Shown in pieces: positions 8,701-15,519 of a stretch of DNA of 64,000 bases. The notes beneath the pieces were generated by a model. The model had not been told where the DNA came from. It saw nothing but the letters and a program-made list of their open reading frames with translations, and ran no database searches. Made by a program: the position numbers and the translations under genes. How positions within the stretch are numbered: the first letter of the stretch is position 1; each line of letters begins with the position of its first letter. Source of the stretch: Saccharothrix algeriensis (lineage in GTDB: Bacteria; Actinomycetota; Actinomycetes; Mycobacteriales; Pseudonocardiaceae); the NCBI RefSeq assembly GCF_016907655.1, contig NZ_JAFBCL010000001.1:6668001-6732000 (forward strand), given 5' to 3'.

Positions 8701-8974
8701 GAGCGACGAGCGGGCCGAACCGCGCGACGACGTCGAACAGCGCCTGCTGACGATCTGGTTCGACCAGCTGGGCCACACCGACTTCGGCGTGGAGGACGGC
8801 TTCTTCGACGTCGGCGGCGACTCGCTGCACGCGGTCGGCATCATCGGCAAGCTGCGCGCGGAGTTCGAGATCGACTCGGCGGCCGAGCAGAAGGTCGTCG
8901 AGGGCCTGTTCACCAACTCCAGCATCACCGAGTTCGCGGAGCTGATGCGCTCACTGGTGAAGGTGCGCGCATGA
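5720..8974 (+). CDS. hlmE: Single-module NRPS, Cy-A-PCP, cysteine-activating (HlmE-type)
   Basis: A 1084-residue synthetase. The N-terminal heterocyclisation-type condensation domain carries DxxxxD as DLLFVD (164-169) instead of HHxxxDG. The adenylation domain (about 485-960) has the A3 loop TSGSTGEPKG at about 638. Its specificity residues, read from FDLSVYD, WNSVP, LLSGDW, SLGGATEGSIW and the invariant Lys, give DLYNLSLIWK, the known cysteine code. The carrier domain has DVGGDSLHAVG with the pantetheine Ser1035. There is no thioesterase domain; a separate one is encoded two genes on. One cysteine module acting twice to make Cys-Cys is how holomycin assembly is understood. The GTG at 5720 has GAGAGG 7 nt upstream. 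It overlaps the next gene as ATGA. Confidence 0.93.
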   Translation: MNDQYSSLMELLNGRAESKCSPEAPVPNHRPFPLTDLQHAMVIGRHRGIELGGVAGHVYFEFEGPALDVERLSRALREVVARHDMLRAVTAPDGAGQCVLDEVPDYEIRVTDLRDRTDEERRAALDAIRAELSDEVRPTDQWPLFDIRATLPAEGRTRLHLSFDLLFVDVRSLYAVLAEWRRRYDEPDWRPEPLDVTFRDHVLRQAELLDGDEGRRAREYWEARLDELPAGPDLPLATSPELVGRPVFRKLDAVVPAPRWAAIKEAAARRGVPVNVVLLAAYGEVLRRWSRRSDFTIALTLLDRLPVHPRIGEVVGDFLSLGLPVTRASGGGTFEDRVRALADQVSADADHAAFSGIRVLRELTRARGDGRPVGMPVVYSSTLGGEPGGDALGLFGEVVHSASQTPQIWLENQVREQAGGLALSWNAVEGLFPAGVVDDMFDAYLRLLAAIADDEALWARTGGVVPLPEHQRRERDEANDTAQDLPPALLHELVGAAAARTPDAVAVIADGAEVTFRRLSEDAHRLGHRLRAEGHGVPNTLVAVSMRPGARLFSALLGVLHSGAAYVSIDPELPEQRRLKLLARCAATAVVTEPELRDHLTWPEDVQVITPDDEATLACPAQRPEDVQGHDDLAYVIFTSGSTGEPKGVMITHRSAGNTVQDINRRFGVGPGDRVLALAPTGFDLSVYDVFGVLGAGGAIVVPEAGRSGDVAHWTELIDRHRVTVWNSVPAPMRLWADSLADAPAEAGASVRLALLSGDWIPVTLPGRLRERFPDMAVISLGGATEGSIWSIHYPIGEVSPDWASIPYGKPLANQTMHVLDERLEPCPVWTTGEIHIGGVGVAAGYWGDPERTAERFFTHPVTGERLYRTGDLGRYLPGGDIEILGRTDFQVKINGYRVELGEIESALSKQPGVGHALVAAPVHPLSGQRQLAAYVIADGSGKPDPSLLRKALADVLPGYMVPTHYVAVDAFPMTPNGKIDHAALPTPWHDGGESDERAEPRDDVEQRLLTIWFDQLGHTDFGVEDGFFDVGGDSLHAVGIIGKLRAEFEIDSAAEQKVVEGLFTNSSITEFAELMRSLVKVRA

Positions 8975-10521
8975 CCGACGAGCGGTGGGACCTGGTGGTC
9001 GTGGGCGGCGGGTCGGCCGGCGTGGTGGTGGCCACCCGCGCCGCCGCCCGCGGCAGGCGCGTGCTGCTGCTGGAGGCGGGGCCGGACCAGCCGGTGTCCC
9101 GGGACGAGCCCAACCCCGTGCGCGACGGCACCCGGCTGATCCTCGACGGGTTCAACTGGGACCACCGGGCCAACCTGCGCACCGCGGGCGGCCGGCCGTC
9201 CCGGGCGCTGTGGAGCCGGTTCCCCTACCCGGTGGGCAAGGTCGTCGGCGGCGGCTCCTCGGTCAACGGCGCGGTGGCCATGCGCGCCCTGCCCCGGGAC
9301 TTCGACGACTGGGTCAAGCACGGCAACCCGGACTGGTCCTGGGACCACGTGCTGCCCCACTTCCGGGCGATCGAGCGCGACGCCGACTTCCCGGGCGGCG
9401 ACCACGGCGACAGCGGGCCCATCCCGATCCGGCGTCCCCGCCGGGAGGGCCTGCACGTGCTGGACGCCGCGTTCTGGGTCGAGTGCGAGCGGATGGGCGT
9501 GCCGTCCCTGGCCGACCTCAACGGCACCGACGAGTTCGGCGTCGGCGCGGTGCCCGCCAACGCGGTCGACGGCGAGCGGATGGACGTCACCGCCACCTAC
9601 CTGGCGGCGGCGCGCCACCTGCCGAACCTGGAGGTCCGGCCGCGCAGCCGGGTCCTGCGGGTGCTGCTCGACGGGCGGCGCGCGGTCGGCGTCGAGGTCG
9701 AGCGGGACGGCGCGGTCTCGGTCGTGCGCAGCGACGACGTCGTGCTCAGCGCCGGCGCGATCGGCTCGCCGCTGGTCCTGCAGCGCTCGGGCATCGGCCC
9801 GGCCGGCGTGCTCGACGCGCTGGGCGTGCCGAGGGTCGCGGAGCTGGCCGGGGTCGGCGAGAACCTGGTCGACCACCCGTCGGTGGTGCTGTGGGCCAAG
9901 CCGCGCGACGGCCTGTGCCGGCCCGGCGTCCCGTGGCGGCAGGTCGCCGCGCGGGTGCCCAGCGGCCTGGACGACGACGTGGACCTCCAGGTGTGGCTGC
10001 TCAACAACGTCGAGCGGACCACCATCCCGGGGTTCGCCGACCGGCTCGGCTGGCACATGGTCGTCGGCATCTCGGTGATGCTGCTGCGCCCGGAGGGTCA
10101 CGGCCGGGTGCACGCCGACCCGTCCGGCGCGCCGGTGATCGAGCTGGGCTTCGGCTCGGTCGACGAGGACGTGGAGCGCCTGGCGCTGGGCGTGCGCAAG
10201 GCGTGGCGCATCCTGCGGTCGCCGGTGTTCGCCGACAACATCGAGGAGGTCCAGCTGTGGACCGACTCGATGGTGGAGGACGACCAGCTGCTGCGCAAAG
10301 CCGTGCGCAACGTGATGAGCCCGGGGTGGCACGCCATCGGCACCAACCGGATGGGCCCGCCGGACGACCCGATGTCGGTGGTGGACCAGCGCTGCCGGGT
10401 GCACGGGTTCACCGGGCTGCGGGTGGTGGACGCCTCGGTGTTCCCCACCATGCCCGGTGCGCCGACCAACCTGACGACGATCATGCTCGCCGAGCGGATC
10501 GCGTCCGAGGCGGGGGAGTGA
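8971..10521 (+). CDS. hlmD: GMC-family FAD oxidoreductase (HlmD-type)
   Basis: A 516-residue glucose-methanol-choline family flavoenzyme. It begins with the FAD motif LVVVGGGSAGVVVATRAA, followed by the GMC signature VVGGGSSVNGAVAMRALP (about 90-107) and SAGAIGSPLVLQRSGIGP (about 260). The C-terminal active-site region has SPGWHAIGTNRMG with the catalytic His, and PTNLTTIMLAERIA. It overlaps the NRPS gene by 4 bp (ATGA) and the thioesterase gene by 4 bp (GTGA), so production is coupled. It should oxidise the carrier- or thioester-bound Cys-Cys intermediate in the multi-step oxidation to the pyrrothine core. The precise step is not known from sequence. The gene letter is assigned from memory of the holomycin cluster. 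Confidence 0.88.
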   Translation: MTDERWDLVVVGGGSAGVVVATRAAARGRRVLLLEAGPDQPVSRDEPNPVRDGTRLILDGFNWDHRANLRTAGGRPSRALWSRFPYPVGKVVGGGSSVNGAVAMRALPRDFDDWVKHGNPDWSWDHVLPHFRAIERDADFPGGDHGDSGPIPIRRPRREGLHVLDAAFWVECERMGVPSLADLNGTDEFGVGAVPANAVDGERMDVTATYLAAARHLPNLEVRPRSRVLRVLLDGRRAVGVEVERDGAVSVVRSDDVVLSAGAIGSPLVLQRSGIGPAGVLDALGVPRVAELAGVGENLVDHPSVVLWAKPRDGLCRPGVPWRQVAARVPSGLDDDVDLQVWLLNNVERTTIPGFADRLGWHMVVGISVMLLRPEGHGRVHADPSGAPVIELGFGSVDEDVERLALGVRKAWRILRSPVFADNIEEVQLWTDSMVEDDQLLRKAVRNVMSPGWHAIGTNRMGPPDDPMSVVDQRCRVHGFTGLRVVDASVFPTMPGAPTNLTTIMLAERIASEAGE

Positions 10522-11273
10522 CCGGCGTGGCCGCACGGCTCTACTGCTTCCCGCACGCGGGCGCCACCGCCGCGGTCTACCGGCCGTGGAAGGAGGCGGC
10601 CGGTCCCGACCTGCGGGTCGTCGGGCTCGACCGCCCCGGCCGGGGCTCCGCGGCGCGGCACCCGAAGATCGGCGACCTGCCGTCGCTGGTGGACTGGACG
10701 GCCGCGCGGCTGCTCGCCGACCTGGGCGAGGGCCGCGCCGAGGACCCGGGGCTGCGCTGGGCGACCTTCGGGCACAGCTTCGGCGCCCTGCTCAGCCTGG
10801 CCGTCGCCGCGCGGGTGGCGGCGGCGCTGGACGAGCCGCCGGCGTGCGCGGTGCTCTCCGCCGCGCTGCCGCCCCGGACGCAGGAGGTGGGCGACGTGAC
10901 GACCTCGCTGTCCGACGAGGAGTTGCTCGCCAAGATCATGCGCGACGGCGGCACCCCGCCCGAGGCGGTGTCCTCCAGCGCCATGGCGGGCTACTTCCTG
11001 TCGCTGATGCGGGAGGACTACGGCATCCGCGCGCAGTACCCGAGCCAGACCGGCCTGCGGGTGGACTTCCCGCTGGCGCTGGTCGCGGCGGCCGACGACG
11101 TCCACGTGCCGCCCGAGCGGATGTGGGAGTGGGCGGAGCACAGCAGCGAGCCGTGCCGGCGGCTGGAGCTGGCGGGGGACCACTTCGCCGCGATCCGCGA
11201 CCCCCGCGAGGTGCTGGCGCTGGTGCACGAGAACACGACCCGAGCCGCTGATCTGGCCGACAAGGGGAGATGA
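10518..11273 (+). CDS. hlmC: Type II thioesterase (HlmC-type)
   Basis: A 251-residue alpha/beta hydrolase of the external NRPS thioesterase family, beginning with the usual LYCFPHAGATA. The nucleophile elbow is GHSFGALLS (Ser about residue 86) and the catalytic His lies in GDHFAAIRDP near the C-terminus. The synthetase has no internal TE, so this protein may release the product as well as edit misloaded carriers. It starts at GTG 10518 overlapping the GMC gene stop and ends one base before the dehydrogenase gene starts, within one tightly packed operon. Confidence 0.9.
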   Translation: MTGVAARLYCFPHAGATAAVYRPWKEAAGPDLRVVGLDRPGRGSAARHPKIGDLPSLVDWTAARLLADLGEGRAEDPGLRWATFGHSFGALLSLAVAARVAAALDEPPACAVLSAALPPRTQEVGDVTTSLSDEELLAKIMRDGGTPPEAVSSSAMAGYFLSLMREDYGIRAQYPSQTGLRVDFPLALVAAADDVHVPPERMWEWAEHSSEPCRRLELAGDHFAAIRDPREVLALVHENTTRAADLADKGR

Positions 11274-11274
11274 C

Positions 11275-12417
11275 GTGGAGCACAACCCCTACGACGAGGT
11301 GCACGAGGACTTCCGGTCCCTGTGCCGCGCCTTCCTGGAGCGGGAGGCGGTCCCGCACCACGACCAGTGGGAACGGGACGGCATCATCGACAGCGCCCTG
11401 TGGAAGAAGGCCGGCGCCGCCGGGCTGCTCGGCGTGGACGCCCCCGCCGAGCACGGCGGCGGCGGCCAGGACGACTTCCGGTTCACCGCGGTGTTCATCG
11501 AGGAGCTGACCAGGGCCGGGGTGACCGCACCGGGCCTGGTGGCGCACAACGACATCGTCTCGTCCTACTTCGCCGCCCGCACCACCCCGGAGCAGCAGGC
11601 CCGGTGGCTGCCCGGCCTGTGCTCGGGCGAGCAGATCGCCGCCATCGCGCTGAGCGAACCCGAGGCCGGCTCGGACCTGGCGGGCATCCGGACCACCGCG
11701 GTGCGCGACGGCGACCACTACGTCCTCAACGGGCAGAAGACGTTCATCACCAACGGGGAGAAGGCGGGGCTGGTGCTCGTGGCGGTCAAGACCGCCACGC
11801 CGCGCGGCGCGCCCGGGATCAGCCTGCTGGTCGTGGAGGCCGGCACGCCCGGCTTCTCCCGGGGCCGGCGGCTGGACAAGCTCGGCTGGCGGGCCAGCGA
11901 CACCAGCGAGCTGTTCTTCGACGACTGCCGGGTGCCGGTGGCGAACCTGCTCGGCCGGGAGAACGCCGGGATGGGCTACCTCATGGCCGGGCTGCCCAGG
12001 GAGCGGCTGTGCATCTCGGCGGTCGCGGTCGCCACGGCGGAGAAGATGCTCGCCGACACCCTGGAGCACGCCCGCAACCGCCAGGCGTTCGGCCAGGCCA
12101 TCGGCAGCTTCCAGCACAACAAGTTCGTGCTGGCCTCGCTCGACACCGAGATCACCGTGGCGCGGGTGTTCTTCAACCACTGCATGGCGGAGCTGAACGC
12201 CGGGCGGCTGACCGTCACCGACGCGGCCAAGCTCAAGTGGTGGACCACCGAGCTGCAGGTCCGCGTCGCCGACAGCTGCCTGCAGCTGCACGGCGGCTAC
12301 GGTTACCTCCGGGAGAGCTCCATCGCCCGCGAGTGGGCCAACAGCCGCGTGCAGACCATCTACGGCGGCACCACCGAAATCATGAAAGAGCTGATCGGCC
12401 GGTCTCTCGGCCTGTGA
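11275..12417 (+). CDS. hlmB: Acyl-CoA dehydrogenase-like flavoenzyme (HlmB-type)
   Basis: A 380-residue enzyme with the full acyl-CoA dehydrogenase fold, including AIALSEPEAGSDLAG in the FAD/substrate region and a C-terminal IYGGTTEIMKELIGR. The common catalytic Glu of the YEGT loop is Gly here, as in long-chain and isovaleryl types; the helix-G Glu in PRERLCIS (Glu243) is the likely base instead. In dithiolopyrrolone clusters such a protein oxidises the bound cysteinyl substrate rather than a fatty acyl-CoA. It begins with GTG one base after the thioesterase stop and is followed 23 bp later by the globin gene, so it belongs to the NRPS operon. Confidence 0.9.
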   Translation: MEHNPYDEVHEDFRSLCRAFLEREAVPHHDQWERDGIIDSALWKKAGAAGLLGVDAPAEHGGGGQDDFRFTAVFIEELTRAGVTAPGLVAHNDIVSSYFAARTTPEQQARWLPGLCSGEQIAAIALSEPEAGSDLAGIRTTAVRDGDHYVLNGQKTFITNGEKAGLVLVAVKTATPRGAPGISLLVVEAGTPGFSRGRRLDKLGWRASDTSELFFDDCRVPVANLLGRENAGMGYLMAGLPRERLCISAVAVATAEKMLADTLEHARNRQAFGQAIGSFQHNKFVLASLDTEITVARVFFNHCMAELNAGRLTVTDAAKLKWWTTELQVRVADSCLQLHGGYGYLRESSIAREWANSRVQTIYGGTTEIMKELIGRSLGL

Positions 12418-12440
12418 CGCTGGGCGAGGAAGGAAGTGCT

Positions 12441-12905
12441 GTGGGAGAACAGGTTCCGTCCGTGTACGAGTGGGCCGGTGGCGCCGAGGCGTTCGAGCGG
12501 CTCACGGAGGTCTTCTACCGCAAGGTGCTCAAGGACGACCTGCTGGAGCCGCTGTTCCGCCGCATGACGCCGGAGCACCCGCACGACGTGGCCGTCATGC
12601 TGAGCGAGGTGTTCGGCGGCCCCCGGAAGTACACCGACGAGCACGGCGGCTTCAAGCGGCTGGTCGGCAAGCACCGCAACCGCGACATCCAGCCGGAGCA
12701 GCGCAACCGGTGGGTGCAGCTGATCCTGGAGTCGGCCGACGAGGTCGGGTTCCCCGAGGACGCGGAGTTCCGGTCGGCGTTCGTGAGCTACATCGAGTTC
12801 GGCTCGCGCCGCGCGATGGCCAACTCGAAGCCGGGCGCGGTGCCCAAGGAGCGGGAGATGCTCAAGCGCTGGGGCTGGGGCGAGGCGACTCCCGGCGAGG
12901 AGTGA
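12441..12905 (+). CDS. hlmG: Group II truncated haemoglobin in the biosynthetic operon (HlmG-type)
   Basis: A 154-residue globin. Length, the early VYEWAGGAEAF, the proximal histidine in LVGKHRNRDI (His78) and the tryptophan in RNRWVQLIL (Trp91, the G8 Trp of group II) fit trHbO-type truncated haemoglobins. The GTG start at 12441 has GGAAGG upstream. It is the last gene of the operon with the NRPS and flavin oxidases and is followed by strong hairpins. A globin is also part of the holomycin cluster as I recall it. Its role is not settled: it could supply or scavenge oxygen, or protect against NO or peroxide made by the flavoenzymes. Confidence 0.88.
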   Translation: MGEQVPSVYEWAGGAEAFERLTEVFYRKVLKDDLLEPLFRRMTPEHPHDVAVMLSEVFGGPRKYTDEHGGFKRLVGKHRNRDIQPEQRNRWVQLILESADEVGFPEDAEFRSAFVSYIEFGSRRAMANSKPGAVPKEREMLKRWGWGEATPGEE

Positions 12906-12911
12906 GCGCAC

Positions 12912-12934
12912 CGCGGCCCCCGGCGGGGGCCGCG
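12912..12934 (+). terminator. Hairpin after the globin gene
   Basis: A 9-bp perfect stem (CGCGGCCCC with GGGGCCGCG) and a 5-nt loop lie 7 bp after the globin stop. There is no T-tract. Confidence 0.5.
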
Positions 12935-12936
12935 AC

Positions 12937-12993
12937 GGGGAACCCCCGGCGGACCGGGCGGCGTCGTGGCCGCGGGTGCGCCGGGGGTTCCCC
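12937..12993 (+). terminator. Second, long-loop hairpin after the globin gene
   Basis: A 15-bp perfect inverted repeat (GGGGAACCCCCGGCG at 12937-12951 and its complement at 12979-12993) is followed by CTTT. With the neighbouring hairpins it likely ends the NRPS operon. The remainder of the 327-bp convergent gap (13040-13130) holds short direct repeats around GGAACCGC and no gene. Confidence 0.45.
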
Positions 12994-13140
12994 TTTGCCG
13001 TTCTCCGCCCGGTTCGCAGCCGCGCGGGCGCGCCGGAACCGTGGACGGGACCGGAACCGCAGGCGGGTGTGTAGAACCGCGGACGTGCCGGAACCGCGGG
13101 CGGGTGTGCCGGGGTTCGCCGACGTGGGCGCTCATGCGCG

Positions 13141-13184
13141 GATGCCGCGTCGGAGAGGCAGGGGGTCCTCTCCGACGCGGCATC
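13141..13184. terminator. Bidirectional terminator between convergent operons
   Basis: An 18-bp perfect stem (13141-13158 with 13167-13184) and an 8-nt loop sit between the plus-strand NRPS operon and the minus-strand DAO-type oxidase gene. Confidence 0.7.
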
Positions 13185-13232
13185 CTCATGTGGCTTCGCG
13201 GGCCGTAAGGGGAGGCCGACCCGCGGGCCGGG

Positions 13233-14684
13233 TCACCAGACTTCGCGGGTCCGGGCGTAGTACTCGCGCAGCAGCTTCAGCGCCTCCGGGTCCATCCGGG
13301 ACAGGAAGACCAGCTCGGCGGGCGGCGTGAACTCGGGGTCGATGTCCTCGACCCAGCGCTCGGTCGCCGGCCGCAGGTCGGTCTCGATCCACTGGTGCCA
13401 GTCGACCGGGATCTGCCAGTCCTGCTCGTAGCCGATGCCGATCCAGTGCTCGACGGTGTCGTTGACGATGCGGTCGCGGGTCCACTCCTGCAACGGCTTG
13501 CGCAGCGGCGTGAACCGGTCGAGGTCCACCGAGCCCGGCTCGCCCAGGATGCGGTCGGCCATCTCCTGCGCCAGCAGCGGCGACAGGTGCACGCCGTCGC
13601 GGTAGGTGCCGGTCAGCAGCCACAGGCCGGCCATCCCGCCCGAGCCGATCAGCGGGAAGCCGTCGAGCGCGATCGGCCGGTTGCCGACCTGGACCTTCTC
13701 CACCTGGCTGTCCCACAGCTTGCGGCGGACCTGCCGGTGCGCGCACTGGAGCAGGAACACCAGGTCGCGCATGTCGGCGACGTCGCGCGGCCGGATCGAC
13801 ACGACGTTGGTCGCGCCGAGGTAGACCTCGCCCTCGCCGCGCGGCACGACGTGCAGGCCGCAGGCGAAGGAGCGGTTGGGCGTGCGGATGACGCTGCGCG
13901 GGGCCGTGCCGTCGACCGTCTTCATCAGCACCGACACGCCGTAGCCGCTGACCAGCGGCGGGATCCGGCCGGCCACCGGCAGCCCGTCGATCAGCGCCTG
14001 GGACTGCGCGCCGGCCGCGAGGGTGACCTGCCCGGCGGTGAGCCGGTCGCCGTTCTCCAGCGTCACGCCGGTGACCCGGTCGCCCTCGTGGTCGACCCGC
14101 GTCGCCTGTTGGGCGATGACCGTCCCGCCCTCGGCGAGGAATGCGGACTGGAGCCGCTCCAGCAGCGCGGGCGTGCTGACCGCGTGCTCGCCGGGAATGT
14201 GGAACGCCCGCAGCGGGCGGGAGATCGGCTCGGCGTCGACCCATTCGAGGTCGAGCGGGTCGACGTCCTCGTAGGCGCCCGAGTAGCGGTCGAGTTCGGT
14301 GCGGATGGCCCGGTAGTTGGTGTCGTCGATCTCGGCCATGCCGATCGCGTTGAGAATGACCGTGGTGCCGTCCGCGGTCACGATCCGCTCGGCGGCGTCG
14401 TCGCCGAGCCCGGCGAGCCACTCCGGCCACAGGGAGGTCGCCCGGATGCCGAGTTCGAGCTTGGCCCGACCGGCCTCGCTGGCCACCAGCGAGGTCGTGA
14501 CCTCGGCGAAGCTGCCGAGCATGGCCCCGGCTGCGGTGGAGCCCGCCATCGGGCGGTGGGGTTGCCCGAGCACGGCGACGGTCTGCCCGCGGCGGGCCAG
14601 CACGAGCCCGAGGGAAAGCCCCAGGGCCCCGTTGCCGACCACGACCACGTCAAAGCTGCTCTGGGAGACGCCAGGAGAATTCAT
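13233..14684 (-). CDS. DAO-type FAD-dependent oxidoreductase
   Basis: A 483-residue flavoprotein of the D-amino-acid/glycine oxidase family. The N-terminal FAD motif is VVVVGNGALGLSLGLVLARRG. Further family features are the Ala/Gly-rich GSTAAGAMLG segment after it and the C-terminal FAD region with GLWLLTGTYRDGVHLSPLLA. The C-terminal 100 residues or so are an extension beyond simple glycine oxidases. I do not know of a counterpart in the core holomycin set, so this is an extra oxidase in the cluster or a neighbour under the XRE-cupin regulator encoded just upstream on the same strand. A role in amine or sulfur-amino-acid oxidation is inference. ATG 14684 is the start; an AGCAACGAAG element lies upstream. 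Confidence 0.78.
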   Translation of the reverse strand: MNSPGVSQSSFDVVVVGNGALGLSLGLVLARRGQTVAVLGQPHRPMAGSTAAGAMLGSFAEVTTSLVASEAGRAKLELGIRATSLWPEWLAGLGDDAAERIVTADGTTVILNAIGMAEIDDTNYRAIRTELDRYSGAYEDVDPLDLEWVDAEPISRPLRAFHIPGEHAVSTPALLERLQSAFLAEGGTVIAQQATRVDHEGDRVTGVTLENGDRLTAGQVTLAAGAQSQALIDGLPVAGRIPPLVSGYGVSVLMKTVDGTAPRSVIRTPNRSFACGLHVVPRGEGEVYLGATNVVSIRPRDVADMRDLVFLLQCAHRQVRRKLWDSQVEKVQVGNRPIALDGFPLIGSGGMAGLWLLTGTYRDGVHLSPLLAQEMADRILGEPGSVDLDRFTPLRKPLQEWTRDRIVNDTVEHWIGIGYEQDWQIPVDWHQWIETDLRPATERWVEDIDPEFTPPAELVFLSRMDPEALKLLREYYARTREVW

Positions 14685-14823
14685 GCCGGTTCCCGTTCTG
14701 CTCGTGTGAAACCGCGCGGCAGTTGGAGATATCGACGCCCGGCAGGGTGGGCGAGGAATTCCGCGCGGTCACCGACGAGGCTGGCACCCGGCCGCGGAGC
14801 CCGGCAATGAACTTCCCGGAAAT

Positions 14824-14833
14824 AGCAACGAAG
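14824..14833. promoter_or_regulatory. AGCAACGRAG element upstream of the DAO-type oxidase gene
   Basis: AGCAACGAAG lies between the XRE-cupin gene and the oxidase gene. A nearly identical AGCAACGGAG occurs in the XRE/dithiol-oxidase divergent promoter at 15459. It may be a shared half-site for the XRE-cupin regulator; this is inference. Confidence 0.3.
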
Positions 14834-14834
14834 A

Positions 14835-15422
14835 TTATTTCTCTTCGTTTGTCCGTACACGCAAGTGGATTCGCTCGCCCTGTGGTCCTAGGATGTTCAG
14901 CACTTCCACGGGGCATTCCCCGGTGCTGCCGAACCAGTGCGGCAGGCGGGTGTCGAACTCGGCGGCCTCGCCCGCTTCGAGCACCAGGTCCTGCTCCGCC
15001 ACGACCAGCCGCAGCCGGCCGGACAGGACGTAGAGCCACTCGTAGCCCTCGTGCGTGCACAGCTCGGGGATGTTGCGCGACGGCGGGATCATCGTCTTGA
15101 ACGTGTGCTGCGGCCCGGGTTGGCGGGTCAGCGGGAGCACCACGCTGCCGTCCACCCGCCGCGGCGTCGGGCGGATGCGCGGGTCGGCCACCTCCGGGCC
15201 GCCGATCAGCTCGTCCAGCGGGATGCGGTAGGCGCGCACGACCGGCAGCAGCAGCTCCAGGCTGGGGCGGCGCTGCCCGGCCTCCAGTCGCGACAACGTG
15301 CTCTTCGAGATCCCCGTCATCTCCGACAGCGCGGACAGGCTGAGCCTGCGCTGGGTGCGCAGCCGCCGCAGCCGGGGGCCGATGTCGGACAGGGCTCCGC
15401 TGATGTCCTCGAACTCCCTCAT
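14835..15422 (-). CDS. XRE-family regulator with C-terminal cupin domain
   Basis: A 195-residue regulator. Residues about 14-70 form a Cro/C1-type HTH (LSALSEMTGISKSTLSRLEA) and residues about 115-190 a cupin barrel with HEGYEWLYVLSGRLRL and LEAGEAAEFDTRLPHW, where the histidines could bind a metal or small ligand. This architecture commonly controls small-molecule oxidation or uptake genes in actinobacteria. It is divergent from the CxxC oxidoreductase gene (97-bp spacer) and lies upstream of the DAO-type oxidase gene on the same strand, so both are likely targets. ATG 15422 is the start of the similarity. Confidence 0.87.
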   Translation of the reverse strand: MREFEDISGALSDIGPRLRRLRTQRRLSLSALSEMTGISKSTLSRLEAGQRRPSLELLLPVVRAYRIPLDELIGGPEVADPRIRPTPRRVDGSVVLPLTRQPGPQHTFKTMIPPSRNIPELCTHEGYEWLYVLSGRLRLVVAEQDLVLEAGEAAEFDTRLPHWFGSTGECPVEVLNILGPQGERIHLRVRTNEEK

Positions 15423-15458
15423 GCCGCCATCACACCACGGGAAGCGCGTCCCGAAAAC

Positions 15459-15474
15459 AGCAACGGAGTTTGCT
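15459..15474. promoter_or_regulatory. Candidate operator in the XRE-cupin / dithiol oxidase divergent promoter
   Basis: AGCAACGGAGTTTGCT has 5-bp inverted arms (AGCAA and TTGCT) and sits midway in the 97-bp divergent spacer. Its left half recurs at 14824-14833. It is a plausible binding site for the XRE-cupin protein. Confidence 0.35.
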
Positions 15475-15519
15475 CGCGCGGGGCCCCGCGTCCGAGCATG
15501 ATCGACGGAGGTGATCGTG

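Noticed and set aside
5771..8830. Long open frame antisense to the NRPS gene (about 1000 codons)
   Set aside because: It is a GC-rich shadow frame: composition is His/Arg/Gln-rich repeats without domains, while the plus-strand frame has full NRPS motifs. Similar frames oppose the VIT-VWA and megasynthase genes.
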